DNA from: Constrictibacter sp. MBR-5 | GTDB taxonomy: Bacteria; Pseudomonadota; Alphaproteobacteria; JAJUGE01 | Direction of reading: 5' to 3' | DNA: 64,000 bases | NCBI RefSeq assembly: GCF_040549485.1 | Contig: NZ_JBEPTK010000001.1 | Coordinates: 620,001-684,000 of the forward strand | In this document: positions 43,389 through 52,531 of the stretch, piece by piece | How the letters are laid out: each line of letters starts with the position of its first letter | Position numbering within the stretch: position 1 is the first letter of the stretch | Notes under the pieces: model-generated | What the model saw: only the letters and a program-made list of their open reading frames with translations | Database searches by the model: none | Told to the model about the DNA's origin: nothing | Position numbers and translations under genes: made by a program

Positions 43389-44136
43389 GCCGCCGGTAGG
43401 TCGCATACGTCGACAGCACCCAGCGCAGCGACGGCCGATCGCGCCATCGGGCGAGCGTCGCCGCCGTCGTCGCCGGCAGACGCAGATGGCGATAGACCGG
43501 TATCTCCGCCGGAAGCGCCAGCGGCGCGAGGAGGCTGGCGGCGGTGATGTCGGCCCTGCCGAACGTGCCGCCGACCAGCGGGCGCGTCCCGTCGACGCGG
43601 TCGTCGAACCACCCCAGTTCGCGCTCGAGTTCCTCTTCCAGTGCGGCGGTCAGTGCAGGCCGGGCATTCATGCTCGACGCCATGGCCCGGCGCAGCACCG
43701 GCCAGCTCGCCCTGCCGATGAGGCGCTGCCAGGCAGGCACGCCATCGAGCAGCATGTCGGGAACGCCCGAACCGCGGTGATGCAGCGCCACGCTATAGAG
43801 ATACTGGCGCAGGAGCGTCGCGATCCGGTGCTCGAACCGGTCCTCCAATGCGGGCTCGCCGCCCGGCAGGCGCAGATGATCGAGGATCCGCCCGCTTCCC
43901 TGGACGGCTCGCCCGCCCGGCACGATCAGGACGGGCAGCGACGTTCCCGACGCCACACGCCGCGTCAGCGGCATGTGGATCCCTGCCGCCAACCGCACCT
44001 CGTCATAGTCGACGCCCGCATGGTCGAGACCCCACCGGGCGCGCTCGCAGAAATGCGATGCGGGCAGCACGAGGAGCCGGAACGATTGGTGCGCGTCGTC
44101 GAGCCGCGTCACGCCGAGCCCGTCCTGAAAAGCCAT
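43366..44136 (-). CDS. Glutathione S-transferase-family protein
   Basis: 256 residues. The N-terminal thioredoxin-like domain begins LLVLPASHFCERARWGLDHAGVDYDEVRL, with a Ser/Cys pair in the glutathione-activating position, and contains TSLPVLIVPGGRAVQGSGRILDHL. The C-terminal helical domain carries FGRADITAASLLAPL, the N-capping-box region of GSTs. ATG 44136 is chosen. Substrate unknown. Confidence 0.85.
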   Translation of the reverse strand: MAFQDGLGVTRLDDAHQSFRLLVLPASHFCERARWGLDHAGVDYDEVRLAAGIHMPLTRRVASGTSLPVLIVPGGRAVQGSGRILDHLRLPGGEPALEDRFEHRIATLLRQYLYSVALHHRGSGVPDMLLDGVPAWQRLIGRASWPVLRRAMASSMNARPALTAALEEELERELGWFDDRVDGTRPLVGGTFGRADITAASLLAPLALPAEIPVYRHLRLPATTAATLARWRDRPSLRWVLSTYATYRRPNGFPPA

Positions 44137-44167
44137 GAGCTTGCTACGCGGCGGCCGCGGCGGCGGA

Positions 44168-45079
44168 TCAGGCCTTGGCGGCCGCCGCGTCCCGCGCCCG
44201 CACCACCCGCTCGCGGTGCAGCACGTAGAGGCCGCTCGCCGTGATGATGCCGGCACCCGCGAAGGTCCAGGCGTCGGGGAAGTCGCCGAACACCAGCAGG
44301 CCCATCAGCGTCGCCCAGATCAGCTCGGTATAGGCGAAGGGCGCCAGCACCGAGGCGCTCGCCCGCCGGAAGGCCATGATGACGAAATAATGCCCGAGCC
44401 CGCCGAACACGCCGAGGCTGAGCAGCATCGCCCAGCCGAGCAGGTCCGGCGTGCGCCACTCGATCAGCAGCAGCGGCGTCGCCAGCAGCGCGCCGACCAA
44501 AGCCGTGTAGAACAGGGCGTTCACCGGGTCGGCATCGCTGCGCACCATGCGCGTCACGATGGCATAGAGGGCCGCCAGGACCGCCATGCCGATCGGCAGC
44601 AGCGTCGCCAGCTGCAGGCTGTCCGCCCCCGGCCGCAGGATCAGCAGCATCCCAGCGAAGCCGACGCCGACCGCCGTCCAGCGCCGCGGGCCCACCTTCT
44701 CGCCCAGCATCACCACCGACAGGCCGGTGACGATCAGCGGCGCCAAAAACGCTACCGCCGACAGATCGGCGAGCGGCATGAAGCGCAGCGCGAAGAAGGA
44801 GCACAGCGTCGATGTCAGCATCAGCACGCCGCGCAACACCTGCAGCCCCTTGCGGCGGCTGACCAGCAGGCGCGGAATCCGCGGCGCGAAGATGATCAGG
44901 ATCAGCAGGAAGTGCGCGAAGTAGCGCGACCAGACGATCTGTCCGCCGGGATAGAGCTGGCTGAGATGTTTGACCAGCGCCCCCATGCAGACGAATAGCA
45001 TGGGAGCCAGGCAATAATAGACGATGCCGGCGACCGGCGATTCCGCGGGCTCGGCCGGCTTGGCACCTGCGGGCGGCAT
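44168..45079 (-). CDS. EamA-family (DMT) transporter, copy 1
   Basis: 303 residues, ten predicted membrane helices in two EamA repeats (LSAVAFLAPLIVTGLSVVMLGEKVGPRRWTAVGVGFAGMLLI in the first; LAPFAYTELIWATLMGLLVFGDFPDAWTFAGAGIITASGLYVLHRE in the second). Start ATG 45079 preferred over an in-frame TTG 45112. DMT proteins export amino acids, metabolites or drugs; specificity is not readable. Confidence 0.87.
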   Translation of the reverse strand: MPPAGAKPAEPAESPVAGIVYYCLAPMLFVCMGALVKHLSQLYPGGQIVWSRYFAHFLLILIIFAPRIPRLLVSRRKGLQVLRGVLMLTSTLCSFFALRFMPLADLSAVAFLAPLIVTGLSVVMLGEKVGPRRWTAVGVGFAGMLLILRPGADSLQLATLLPIGMAVLAALYAIVTRMVRSDADPVNALFYTALVGALLATPLLLIEWRTPDLLGWAMLLSLGVFGGLGHYFVIMAFRRASASVLAPFAYTELIWATLMGLLVFGDFPDAWTFAGAGIITASGLYVLHRERVVRARDAAAAKA

Positions 45080-45149
45080 GGTGACCGCCTGGGAAGCCGG
45101 CACGAGCGGCAACGGAAGATCCGGTTACCGGCGGCCGGGACGGCGCGGC

Positions 45150-45746
45150 CTAGTCCTGCCGCAGCGCGTCGTGCTCGCGGTCGTGGTCCGGATCCGGCAG
45201 CGGCGCCGGGATCTCGTCCGGCGGCAGCTTTGCACGTGCCGCCTCGACCTCGCGGTTCAGCTCGGTATAGGTGCACAGGCCCAGGTCGACCGGATGACGC
45301 GCCCGAATCTGCTGCGTGTTCCAGTGGGTGCGGTCGCGGACCGCCGCGATCGTGTTCTTCGTGGTGCCGAGCAGGCGCGAGATCTGCGCGTCCGACAGCT
45401 CGGGATGGTTGCGCACCAGCCAGGCGATGCCGTCCGGCTTGTCCTGGCGCTTGGCCACCGGCGTGTAGCGCGGGCCCTTTGTGCGGGCCGCGGCGCGCGG
45501 CACGTTCAGGGTCGCGATGCGCAGCCGCGCCGCCGGATCCTTCTCGCAGCGCTTGATCTCCTCGGCCGTGAGCTCGCCCGCGGTGATCGGGCTGCGGCCG
45601 ACGATGCCGATCGCCACTTCGCCGTCCGCGATCGCCTGCACCTCGAGCGGGTGATAGCCGCAGAAGGCGCCGACCTGCTCGAACGTCAGGCTGGTATTCT
45701 CGATCAGCCACACGGCGGTGGCCTTCGGCATCAGCGGTTGTGACAT
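45150..45746 (-). CDS. trcR: Cell-cycle transcriptional regulator TrcR (DUF1013)
   Basis: A 198-residue DUF1013 protein, conserved in alphaproteobacteria and described in Caulobacter as an RNA-polymerase-associated regulator of cell-cycle genes. The N-terminal part has PKATAVWLIENTSLTFEQVGAFCGYHPLEV, and a central HTH-like stretch is seen in IAWLVRNHPELSDAQISRLLGTTKNTIAAVRDRTHWN. The C-terminal tail is acidic (DPDHDREHDALRQD). AAGGAAG precedes ATG 45746. Confidence 0.88.
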   Translation of the reverse strand: MSQPLMPKATAVWLIENTSLTFEQVGAFCGYHPLEVQAIADGEVAIGIVGRSPITAGELTAEEIKRCEKDPAARLRIATLNVPRAAARTKGPRYTPVAKRQDKPDGIAWLVRNHPELSDAQISRLLGTTKNTIAAVRDRTHWNTQQIRARHPVDLGLCTYTELNREVEAARAKLPPDEIPAPLPDPDHDREHDALRQD

Positions 45747-45877
45747 CGTCTTCTTCCTTCTGGCGCGGCCATCCGGGCCGCCCGGCGCGAGGCATGCGCC
45801 GGCGAGGGGGGTGATATGGCGGTCGCGTCCGTTCAAATCAAAGGGTGGCAAGTCAAACGGTACGAACAGTCCGATGC

Positions 45878-46879
45878 TCAAGGCACCAGCATGATCTTGC
45901 CGATATGCGCGCTCGATTCCATCAGCCTGTGCGCCTCGGCGGCCTCCGTTAGAGGGAAGCTCTTGTAGACGACCGGCCAGCACTTGCCCTCGGCGAACAG
46001 CGGCCAGACCTTCTCCTCCAGCGCGCGGCAGATCTCGCCCTTGGCCTCCACCGGCCGCGAGCGCAGGGTCGAGCCGGTCACAGTCAGGTGCTTGCGGTGG
46101 ATCATGCCGAAGTCGGCCGTCACCTTGGTCCCGCCCATCAGCGCCACGAAGCAGAGCCGCCCCTCGCGCGCCAGGACTTCGAGTTGGCGCGGAATATATT
46201 CGCCGCCGACCATGTCCAGGATGACGTCGACGCCGCGCCCCTGGGTGAACTCCTTGCCGACGGCGACGAAGTCCTCGGTCTTGTAGTTGATCGCCCGGTC
46301 GGCGCCGAAGTCGACGCAGGCCTTGCACTTGTCGTCGGATCCCGCCGTCGCCAGCACGGGCGAGCCGAACGCCTTGGCGAGCTGGATGGCGGTATAGCCG
46401 ATGCCGCTGGTGCCGCCCTGCACCATGAAGACTTCGCCGGGCTTCAGGCGCGAGCGGTCGAACACGTTGGTCCAGACGGTGCAGAAGGTCTCGGGGATGC
46501 CGCCGGCCGTCACCAGATCCACCTTGGGCGGCAGCACCATGCACTGCGGCTCGGGCACGTTCACATATTCGGCGTAGCCGCCGCCCGACAGCAGCGCGCA
46601 GACCTCGTCGCCGACCTTGAAGCGCGCGGCACCTTCGCCGAGCGCGACGACGGTGCCGGAGCATTCCAGGCCCGGGATGTCGGTGGCGCCGGGCGGCATC
46701 GGATACTTGCCCTGGCGCTGCAGCGTGTCCGCCCGGTTGATGCCGGCCCCCGCGATCTTGACCAGCACCTCGCCCTTTTCCGGCTTCGGCACCGGCCGCG
46801 TCGTCGCGACGAGCTGCTCCGGCCCGCCGGGCGTCCGCACCTCGATCGCCGTCATCGTGTCGGGTATCGCTGCACACAT
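45878..46879 (-). CDS. NAD(P)H quinone oxidoreductase (PIG3/zeta-crystallin family)
   Basis: A 333-residue zinc-free MDR-superfamily enzyme. It has the GroES-like N-domain (INRADTLQRQGKYPMPPGATDIPGLECSG) and Rossmann domain with VQGGTSGIGYTAIQLAKA and the NADPH-linked KCKACVDFGADRAINYK. It reduces quinones by one or two electrons in the cytoplasm. GAGGAG precedes ATG 46879; an in-frame ATG 69 bases upstream is less likely. Divergent from the DUF1192 gene. Confidence 0.9.
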   Translation of the reverse strand: MCAAIPDTMTAIEVRTPGGPEQLVATTRPVPKPEKGEVLVKIAGAGINRADTLQRQGKYPMPPGATDIPGLECSGTVVALGEGAARFKVGDEVCALLSGGGYAEYVNVPEPQCMVLPPKVDLVTAGGIPETFCTVWTNVFDRSRLKPGEVFMVQGGTSGIGYTAIQLAKAFGSPVLATAGSDDKCKACVDFGADRAINYKTEDFVAVGKEFTQGRGVDVILDMVGGEYIPRQLEVLAREGRLCFVALMGGTKVTADFGMIHRKHLTVTGSTLRSRPVEAKGEICRALEEKVWPLFAEGKCWPVVYKSFPLTEAAEAHRLMESSAHIGKIMLVP

Positions 46880-47040
46880 GGGCGTGGCTCCTCTTCTGCT
46901 GTCGGCCGGCTTGTCGTCGCCGGCCGTTGCGCGGGACAGGCGCTGCAAGGAATGCGCCTTGCTCTAGTATGATAGGCGCCGTGACGCAAGGAATCGGCAC
47001 CCGAAGCAGTCTCAAGACCGGCGCAGCCGAAGGAGGGACC

Positions 47041-47232
47041 ATGCAGATCGAAGACGAACCGCCGAAGCCCCGGGGCCGCGTCGTCGGCGCCGACCTCTCC
47101 CCGCTGTCCATCGGCGACCTGCACGCCTACGTCGCCGACCTGGAGGCCGAGATCGTCCGCGTCCGGGCCGAGATCGAGGTCAAGGGGGCTGCGCGCGGCG
47201 GCGCCGAGGCGCTGTTCGGCCGGAAGGACTAG
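47041..47232 (+). CDS. DUF1192 family small protein
   Basis: A 63-residue protein of the alphaproteobacterial DUF1192 family. It carries the hallmark DLSPLSIGDLHAYVADLEAEIVRVRAEI, which should form an amphipathic coiled coil, and a conserved-looking AEALFGRKD end. GAAGGAGGGA precedes the ATG. No function is established. Confidence 0.85.
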   Translation: MQIEDEPPKPRGRVVGADLSPLSIGDLHAYVADLEAEIVRVRAEIEVKGAARGGAEALFGRKD

Positions 47233-47382
47233 GGAAACGGCGTCGCCAGACGGGATCCGTCCGCCCGATCTGTCCGGACTCGCTTCCCCGGAACGGCCCG
47301 ATCGTGTAAACGCGGCAGGTGCGCCCGTGTCGGGCGCCTCCGGCGGCGCCCGCATCGGCTGCCGATATACGGAAGAGCGGCG

Positions 47383-47817
47383 ATGGCTGACGAGATCCGA
47401 GAGACCCGGGAGCGCTACCGCTTCTTCCTGCCGATCCAGACGCGCTGGAACGACAACGACACCTACGGCCACGTCAACAACGCCGTCTATTACGAATATT
47501 TCGACACGGCGGTGAACCGCTTCCTGGTCGACGAGGGCGGGCTCGACATCCACACCGCCCCCTGCATCGGGCTGGTGGTCGAGAGCATGTGCCGCTATCA
47601 CGCGGCCGTCTCCTACCCCGAGGCGCTGCAGGCCGGCCTGCGCGTCGGCCATCTCGGCCGCAGCAGCGTGCGCTACGAGGTCGGCATCTTCCGCCGGGGC
47701 GAGGACGCGGCGGCCGCGGACGGCCACTTCATCCACGTCTTCGTCGACCGCGAGACCAACCGTCCGCACCCGATCCCGGCGGAGATCCGCTCGGCGCTGG
47801 AGCGCCTGAAAGTCTGA
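47383..47817 (+). CDS. Acyl-CoA thioesterase (4-hydroxybenzoyl-CoA thioesterase fold)
   Basis: A 144-residue hot-dog protein. The catalytic Asp is in the segment TRWNDNDTYGHVNNAVYYEY, the signature of YbgC/FcbC-type thioesterases; the strand GLVVESMCRYHAAVSYPEAL follows as expected. GGAAGAG precedes the ATG. It is followed after four bases by an EamA exporter gene, an arrangement suggesting release and export of an acid (inference). Confidence 0.88.
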   Translation: MADEIRETRERYRFFLPIQTRWNDNDTYGHVNNAVYYEYFDTAVNRFLVDEGGLDIHTAPCIGLVVESMCRYHAAVSYPEALQAGLRVGHLGRSSVRYEVGIFRRGEDAAAADGHFIHVFVDRETNRPHPIPAEIRSALERLKV

Positions 47818-47821
47818 TCCG

Positions 47822-48835
47822 ATGAAAGCCCAGGCCTCCTCCGGCCCGCCGGCGCGCCAGATCCGGCCGGTGGCGGCGGCCCTGTTCATGCTGGCGTCCT
47901 GCGCCTGCTTCGCCATGAACAGCGTCACCGTGCGCTACGTCGCGGCCGACCTGCACCCGTTCGAGATCGCCTTCTTCCGCAACGTCTTCGCCGCCGCGAT
48001 CATCGTTCCCCTGGCGGTCAGGAGCAACGGCTTCGGCATCTTCCGCGCCAACCGCTTCGACCTGCTCAGCGGGCGCGCGGTGGTCAATTCCGCCTCGATG
48101 ATCGCCTGGTTCTATGCCGTCCCGCTGATCCCGCTGGCCGACATCACGGCGCTGGGCTTCACCGCGCCACTCTGGGCGACGGTGCTGGCGGCGCTGGTGC
48201 TGGGCGAGACGGTGCGCGCCCGGCGCTGGACGGCGACCGCCGTGGGCTTCCTCGGCGCCGTGGTCATCATCCGGCCGGGCTTCGCCGAGGTGAACATCGG
48301 CGTCTGGCTGATCCTGTTCTCGTCGGCCATGTGGGCGGCGACGATCATCTTCGTGCGCGTCCTGACCAGCCACGAGCGCCCTGGTACCATCCTCGTCTAC
48401 CAGACGCTGATGCTGAGCGCGATCTCGCTGGTGCCCGCCCTCTTCGTCTGGGAATGGCCGCGCGCCGACACGCTCGTCTGGCTCTTCCTGCTGGGCGCCC
48501 TGACCGCCATGGCGCATTTCTGCCATGTGCGCGCCTACTCGATGCAGGAGGTGGCCGCCCTCCAGCCGATCGACTTCGCCCGCCTGCCCGTCGTCGCCGT
48601 CGCCGCCTGGCTGATCTTCGGCGAGACGGCGGACATCTGGGTCTGGATCGGTGCGATCATCGTCTTCATGGCCGGCGTCTACATCTCGCACCGCGAGGCC
48701 CAGGTGAAGCGGGAGGCCGCCCGTCTCGCCGCAGCCACCGCCGCATCGGCCACGGCCACCACCACCGTGACCGCCACGGCGACGGGCACCGGGGCAACGG
48801 GGACCGGGGGGACGGGCGCCGCAAAGCCCGGATAG
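47822..48835 (+). CDS. EamA-family (DMT) transporter, copy 2
   Basis: 337 residues with ten membrane helices in two EamA repeats (LADITALGFTAPLWATVLAALVLGETVRARRWTATAVGFLGAVVI; LQPIDFARLPVVAVAAWLIFGETADIWVWIGAIIVFMAGVYISHRE). The last 35 residues form an unusual Ala/Thr/Gly-only tail beyond the normal family end, probably from simple-sequence expansion. Related to, but not a recent duplicate of, the copy at 44168. Confidence 0.87.
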   Translation: MKAQASSGPPARQIRPVAAALFMLASCACFAMNSVTVRYVAADLHPFEIAFFRNVFAAAIIVPLAVRSNGFGIFRANRFDLLSGRAVVNSASMIAWFYAVPLIPLADITALGFTAPLWATVLAALVLGETVRARRWTATAVGFLGAVVIIRPGFAEVNIGVWLILFSSAMWAATIIFVRVLTSHERPGTILVYQTLMLSAISLVPALFVWEWPRADTLVWLFLLGALTAMAHFCHVRAYSMQEVAALQPIDFARLPVVAVAAWLIFGETADIWVWIGAIIVFMAGVYISHREAQVKREAARLAAATAASATATTTVTATATGTGATGTGGTGAAKPG

Positions 48836-48891
48836 CCGCTTTCCGCCTCGCGCCCGGCGGCCCATATCGTCTGGACAAGCAGGAGCAGGCC

Positions 48892-49485
48892 ATGAGCACG
48901 ACCGTCCACCCCGCCTTCGTCCCCTTCGCCATCACCGTCTGCGGCGTGGACGAGCTGTACGGCCATTGCGACGTCGGCGTCAGCCACGTCCTGTCGATGC
49001 TCGACCCCGGCACGCCGCAGCCCGACGCCTTCGGCGAATTCGGCGAGCATGCGCGGCTTGAGATGCGCTTCCACGACGTGATCGAGGACGAACCGGCCCG
49101 CCCGGCGCCGCAGCCCGAGCATGTCGAGCGCCTGCTCGCCTTCGGCCGCGACCTCCTCGCCGAACCGCCGGCGGACGCCCACCTGCTGGTGCATTGCTGG
49201 GCCGGCGTGTCGCGCTCGACGGCCGCGATGACCCTCCTCCTCGCCCAGGCCCGCCCCGACCGCAGCGCCGCCGAAGCGCTCGCCCAGGTCGTGAAGATCC
49301 GTCCCATCGCCTGGCCCAACCTGCGCATGATCGAGATCGGCGACGCCATGCTCGGCCGCAACGGCGACCTCGTCCGCGCCGCCCACGCCCGCTACGCCGC
49401 CGTCCTGCAAGAACAGCCGCACCGCGCGCAGCAGATGATCATGGCCGGCCGCGCGCGGGAGATCCCGGAGCATCTGCGGCGGTAG
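48892..49485 (+). CDS. Dual-specificity/tyrosine phosphatase-like protein
   Basis: A 197-residue cysteine-phosphatase fold. The P-loop HCWAGVSRS carries catalytic Cys102 and Arg108 (HCx5R), and an upstream Asp in FHDVIEDEP may be the general acid. AGGAGCAGG precedes the ATG. The family acts on phosphotyrosine, phosphoserine or phosphoinositide; no target is evident. No kinase gene lies nearby. Confidence 0.85.
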   Translation: MSTTVHPAFVPFAITVCGVDELYGHCDVGVSHVLSMLDPGTPQPDAFGEFGEHARLEMRFHDVIEDEPARPAPQPEHVERLLAFGRDLLAEPPADAHLLVHCWAGVSRSTAAMTLLLAQARPDRSAAEALAQVVKIRPIAWPNLRMIEIGDAMLGRNGDLVRAAHARYAAVLQEQPHRAQQMIMAGRAREIPEHLRR

Positions 49486-49648
49486 GGCGCCGCCGCCGGG
49501 CTCTGGCTGACGCGAGCGCTGCGCTGGCCGTACCGGGACACTCTGCAGGCCACTCCCGAAACCCCGTCAGCAGCGCCGTTCCATCCGCCATGCCCGGATC
49601 CTCCCCACGCCAAGAGTGACCGGCGCGACGGGATTTGCCAACGGAGGC

Positions 49649-50440
49649 TCAGTGGACCTCGATGTGCCGATAGCGCGCTTCGGCGAGGCTGTAGACGCCG
49701 AAGGCGACCAGACCGAACGCCAGCACGAGCAGGATGAGCCAGCCGAAGGCGAAGCCCTGCAGCGCTTCGAGCGCATCCTCCAGCCCCGGCCGGCTCTCCG
49801 CGTTGTAGGCGAAGCCGCCCGTCACGATCAGCACGGCGAGGATGAAGAAGACCACGCCGCGCGCGACGAGCCCTACGCTCGCGACCGGTCGCAGCCAGCG
49901 CATGATGTGCTCCGGGCAGCGGAAATACTTCTCGAAGCCCTGGGTCCAGCCCTTCCAGACGAACGCCGCACCGACACCGACGGCAACCGCTGCGGCGATC
50001 CAGACGACGACCTGGGCATAGCCGGCATCGAACGCCACGGCGAGCCATTCGGCGGTCGGGTCGCTCCCGCCGCCACCGCCACCGCCGCCGCCCCACGTCG
50101 AAACCAGCCCGACCGCGAAGAGCGCCAGGGCGATATGCGTGAGGGCGCTGACGAAGAGGCCGGCGCGGACGGCCAGACCCTTGGCACCGCTGCCGATGCC
50201 GTCAGGGTCGCGGATGGCCTGAACGAGGCGCCAGACCGCATAGCCGGCCAGCCCCACCACCATCAGCCAGACCAGGATCGTGCCGAAGGGTTGGGCGAGG
50301 ATCGTGCGCAGCGCGCCCTCGCTGTCCTTCGCCTCGCCGTTGCCCATGGCCGCCAGCGCGGCGAAGAAGCCCACGATGAGGTAGACCAGTCCCCGTGCGC
50401 TGTAGCCCGCACGTGCGAGCGGTTCGATCGCCGATGTCAT
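49649..50440 (-). CDS. DUF1206 membrane protein
   Basis: A 263-residue membrane protein with six predicted helices in three two-helix repeats. The repeat starts are recognisable as ARAGYSARGLVYLIVGFFAA, KGLAVRAGLFVSALTHIALALFA and ASVGLVARGVVFFILAVLIV. A Gly-run (nine Gly around residue 120) separates repeats 2 and 3. Function unknown. Confidence 0.85.
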   Translation of the reverse strand: MTSAIEPLARAGYSARGLVYLIVGFFAALAAMGNGEAKDSEGALRTILAQPFGTILVWLMVVGLAGYAVWRLVQAIRDPDGIGSGAKGLAVRAGLFVSALTHIALALFAVGLVSTWGGGGGGGGGSDPTAEWLAVAFDAGYAQVVVWIAAAVAVGVGAAFVWKGWTQGFEKYFRCPEHIMRWLRPVASVGLVARGVVFFILAVLIVTGGFAYNAESRPGLEDALEALQGFAFGWLILLVLAFGLVAFGVYSLAEARYRHIEVH

Positions 50441-50542
50441 CGTCCAACGTCCCCGGTTCGGCCGCCATGGCCACCGGGGTAACGCATGGGCGGCGAGACG
50501 GTGCCGCGACGGCCGGCGTCGCCCTCTGCGCCCGCTTCGGAT

Positions 50543-51403
50543 TCAGGCGTCGAGGCCGAGGTCGAGGGCGGGCGCGCTGTGGGTGATCCATCCGGCCGAG
50601 ATGATGTCGACGCCCGCCGCGGCGATGGCGGGAACGGTCTCCGCCGTGATCCGCCCGGAGGCCTCCGACACGGCGCGCCCGGCGATCAGCCGCACCGCCT
50701 GACGCAAGGTTTCGGGCGGCATGTTGTCGAGGAGGATGGCGTCGGGCCCCTCCTCCAACGCCTCGGCGAGTTGCTCGAGCGTGTCGACCTCCACCTCGAT
50801 GCGGACCATGTGACCGACGGCCAGCTTCGCGGCGCGGATCGCGGCCGCCACGCCGCCGGCCATGGCGACGTGGTTGTCCTTGATGAGGATGCCGTCGTCG
50901 AGGCCGAAGCGGTGGCTGACCCCGCCGCCGGCACGCACGGCGTGCTTCTCCAGCGCGCGCAGGCCGGGCGTCGTCTTGCGCGTGCAGGTTATGCGGGCCT
51001 TGTGCGGGCGGGCCGCGTCGACCAGCGTCGCGGTGCAGGTTGCGATGCCGGAGAGATGGCAGAGGAAGTTGAGGGCCGTGCGCTCGGCGGTGATCACCGC
51101 CCGGGCCGGCCCGTCGAGGCGCAGCACCGTGTCGCCGGGCGCCACGCGGCTGCCGTCGGGCCGCTCCACCGTCACGCGGATCGTCGGGTCGAGCAGGCGG
51201 AACGCCAGGGTCGCGACGGCGGTGCCGGCCACGGTGCCCGGCTGGCGCGCCGCCACCACGCCACGGAACCGCGCATCGGCGGGCACGACCGCGGTCGTGG
51301 TGATGTCCCCCGCCCGGCCGAGATCCTCGGCGAGGGCGGCGCGGACGACCGGCTCGACCAAAATCTCCGGCAGCGGCTCGACGATCGACGGCTGGCCCGT
51401 CAT
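50543..51403 (-). CDS. nadC: Nicotinate-nucleotide pyrophosphorylase (quinolinate phosphoribosyltransferase)
   Basis: A 286-residue cytoplasmic enzyme converting quinolinate plus PRPP to nicotinate mononucleotide. Typical motifs: [66 protein letters not shown] and the C-terminal [25 protein letters not shown] 51403 overlaps the nadA stop by four bases, giving an nadA-nadC operon. Confidence 0.95.
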   Translation of the reverse strand: MTGQPSIVEPLPEILVEPVVRAALAEDLGRAGDITTTAVVPADARFRGVVAARQPGTVAGTAVATLAFRLLDPTIRVTVERPDGSRVAPGDTVLRLDGPARAVITAERTALNFLCHLSGIATCTATLVDAARPHKARITCTRKTTPGLRALEKHAVRAGGGVSHRFGLDDGILIKDNHVAMAGGVAAAIRAAKLAVGHMVRIEVEVDTLEQLAEALEEGPDAILLDNMPPETLRQAVRLIAGRAVSEASGRITAETVPAIAAAGVDIISAGWITHSAPALDLGLDA

Positions 51404-52413
51404 CGGCCGATCTCCAGCATGCGCTCCACCGCGCGACGGGCGCGGGCGGCGACGGCGGGGTCGACGAGCACCTCGCCCGACATGGCCTCCAGCGACCGGC
51501 GGATCTTCGGCAGGGTGATCTGCTTCATGTGCGGGCACAGGTTGCAGGGCCGCACGAACTCGACCTCGGGCAGCTCGGCCGCGACGTTGTCGCTCATCGA
51601 GCATTCGGTCAGGAGCAGGACGCGCGGCGGCTTCTTCGCCTTCGCGTAATCGGCCATCTGCGCCGTCGAGCCGACGAAGTCGGCCTCGGCCAGCACGTCG
51701 GGCGGGCATTCCGGATGGGCGATAACGACGAGGCCGGCGGTCTGCTCCCGGTAGCGCCGCACCTCGGCGCCGGTGAAGCGCTCGTGCACCTCGCAGTGGC
51801 CCTGCCACTTGATGACCTGGATGTCGGTCTGGCTGGCGACCCAGCTCGCCAGATATTCGTCGGGCAGGAAGATCACCCGGTCGGTGCCGAGCGACTCCAC
51901 CACCTTGAGCGCATTGCCCGAGGTGCAGCAGACGTCCGATTCCGCCTTCACCTCGGCCGAGGTGTTGACGTAGGTGACGACCGGCACGCCGGGATAGCGC
52001 TGCCGCATCAGGCGGATGTCGGCGGCCGTGATGGAGTCGGCGAGCGAGCAGCCGGCGCCGGCGTCGGGCAGCAGCACCGTCTTGTCCGGGTTCAGGATCT
52101 TCGCCGTCTCGGCCATGAAGTGAACGCCGCAGAGGACGATCACGTCGGCGTCCACCCGCGTCGCCTCGCGCGCCAGCGCCAGGGAATCGCCGACGATGTC
52201 CGCCACGCCGTGGAAGATCTCCGGCGTCTGGTAGTTGTGCGCCAGGACGACGGCGTTGCGCTCGCGCTTCAGGCGCTGGATGGCGTCGATGTCGGGCGCG
52301 AACAGCGGCCACTCGAACGGCGGGATGACGCGCTTCACGCGCTGCCAGGCGGCTTCGGTGCTGAGGGCGATCTCGGGGGTGAACAGCTGGTCCCGTGCGA
52401 TGGCTCCGGCCAT
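51400..52413 (-). CDS. nadA: Quinolinate synthase A
   Basis: A 337-residue [4Fe-4S] enzyme that condenses iminoaspartate with dihydroxyacetone phosphate. Cluster cysteines are visible in [20 protein letters not shown] and [10 protein letters not shown]; substrate motifs [10 protein letters not shown] and HPECPPDV are present. AGGAGG precedes ATG 52413. nadB, the usual partner making iminoaspartate, is absent here; aspartate dehydrogenase or a distant nadB must supply it. Confidence 0.95.
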   Translation of the reverse strand: MAGAIARDQLFTPEIALSTEAAWQRVKRVIPPFEWPLFAPDIDAIQRLKRERNAVVLAHNYQTPEIFHGVADIVGDSLALAREATRVDADVIVLCGVHFMAETAKILNPDKTVLLPDAGAGCSLADSITAADIRLMRQRYPGVPVVTYVNTSAEVKAESDVCCTSGNALKVVESLGTDRVIFLPDEYLASWVASQTDIQVIKWQGHCEVHERFTGAEVRRYREQTAGLVVIAHPECPPDVLAEADFVGSTAQMADYAKAKKPPRVLLLTECSMSDNVAAELPEVEFVRPCNLCPHMKQITLPKIRRSLEAMSGEVLVDPAVAARARRAVERMLEIGR

Positions 52414-52440
52414 GGCTGGCCTCCTGCGTTATGGGCCCGC

Positions 52441-52469
52441 CTAATATGCTCATTCTGAGCATAAGTGAA
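52441..52469 (-). promoter_or_regulatory. nadA promoter with embedded palindromic operator
   Basis: Reading on the minus strand, -35 TTCACT (52469-52464), a 17-bp spacer and -10 TATTAG (52446-52441) precede nadA by about 28 bases. The spacer is almost exactly a perfect palindrome, TATGCTCA-GAA-TGAGCATA (52463-52445). Its position would block RNA polymerase when bound. NadQ-type repressors of alphaproteobacterial nad operons are the most likely binder, from memory of similar sites. Confidence 0.7.
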
Positions 52470-52471
52470 AG

Positions 52472-52502
52472 AGGCAAACGAAAAGCGGGCGGGAGCCCGC
52501 TT
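52472..52502 (-). terminator. Rho-independent terminator of the amidohydrolase gene
   Basis: On the minus strand AAGCGGGC-TCCC-GCCCGCTT forms an 8-bp stem followed by TTCGTTT, giving a TTTTCGTTT tail. It lies between the amidohydrolase stop (52532) and the nadA promoter, separating the two units. Confidence 0.8.
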
Positions 52503-52531
52503 CCGTTGGGCGCGCGCCAGCGGCTGCTGCG

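Noticed and set aside
47822-48835. Recent duplication of the EamA gene at 44168
   Set aside because: The two proteins share only family motifs; their sequences are too different for a recent copy.
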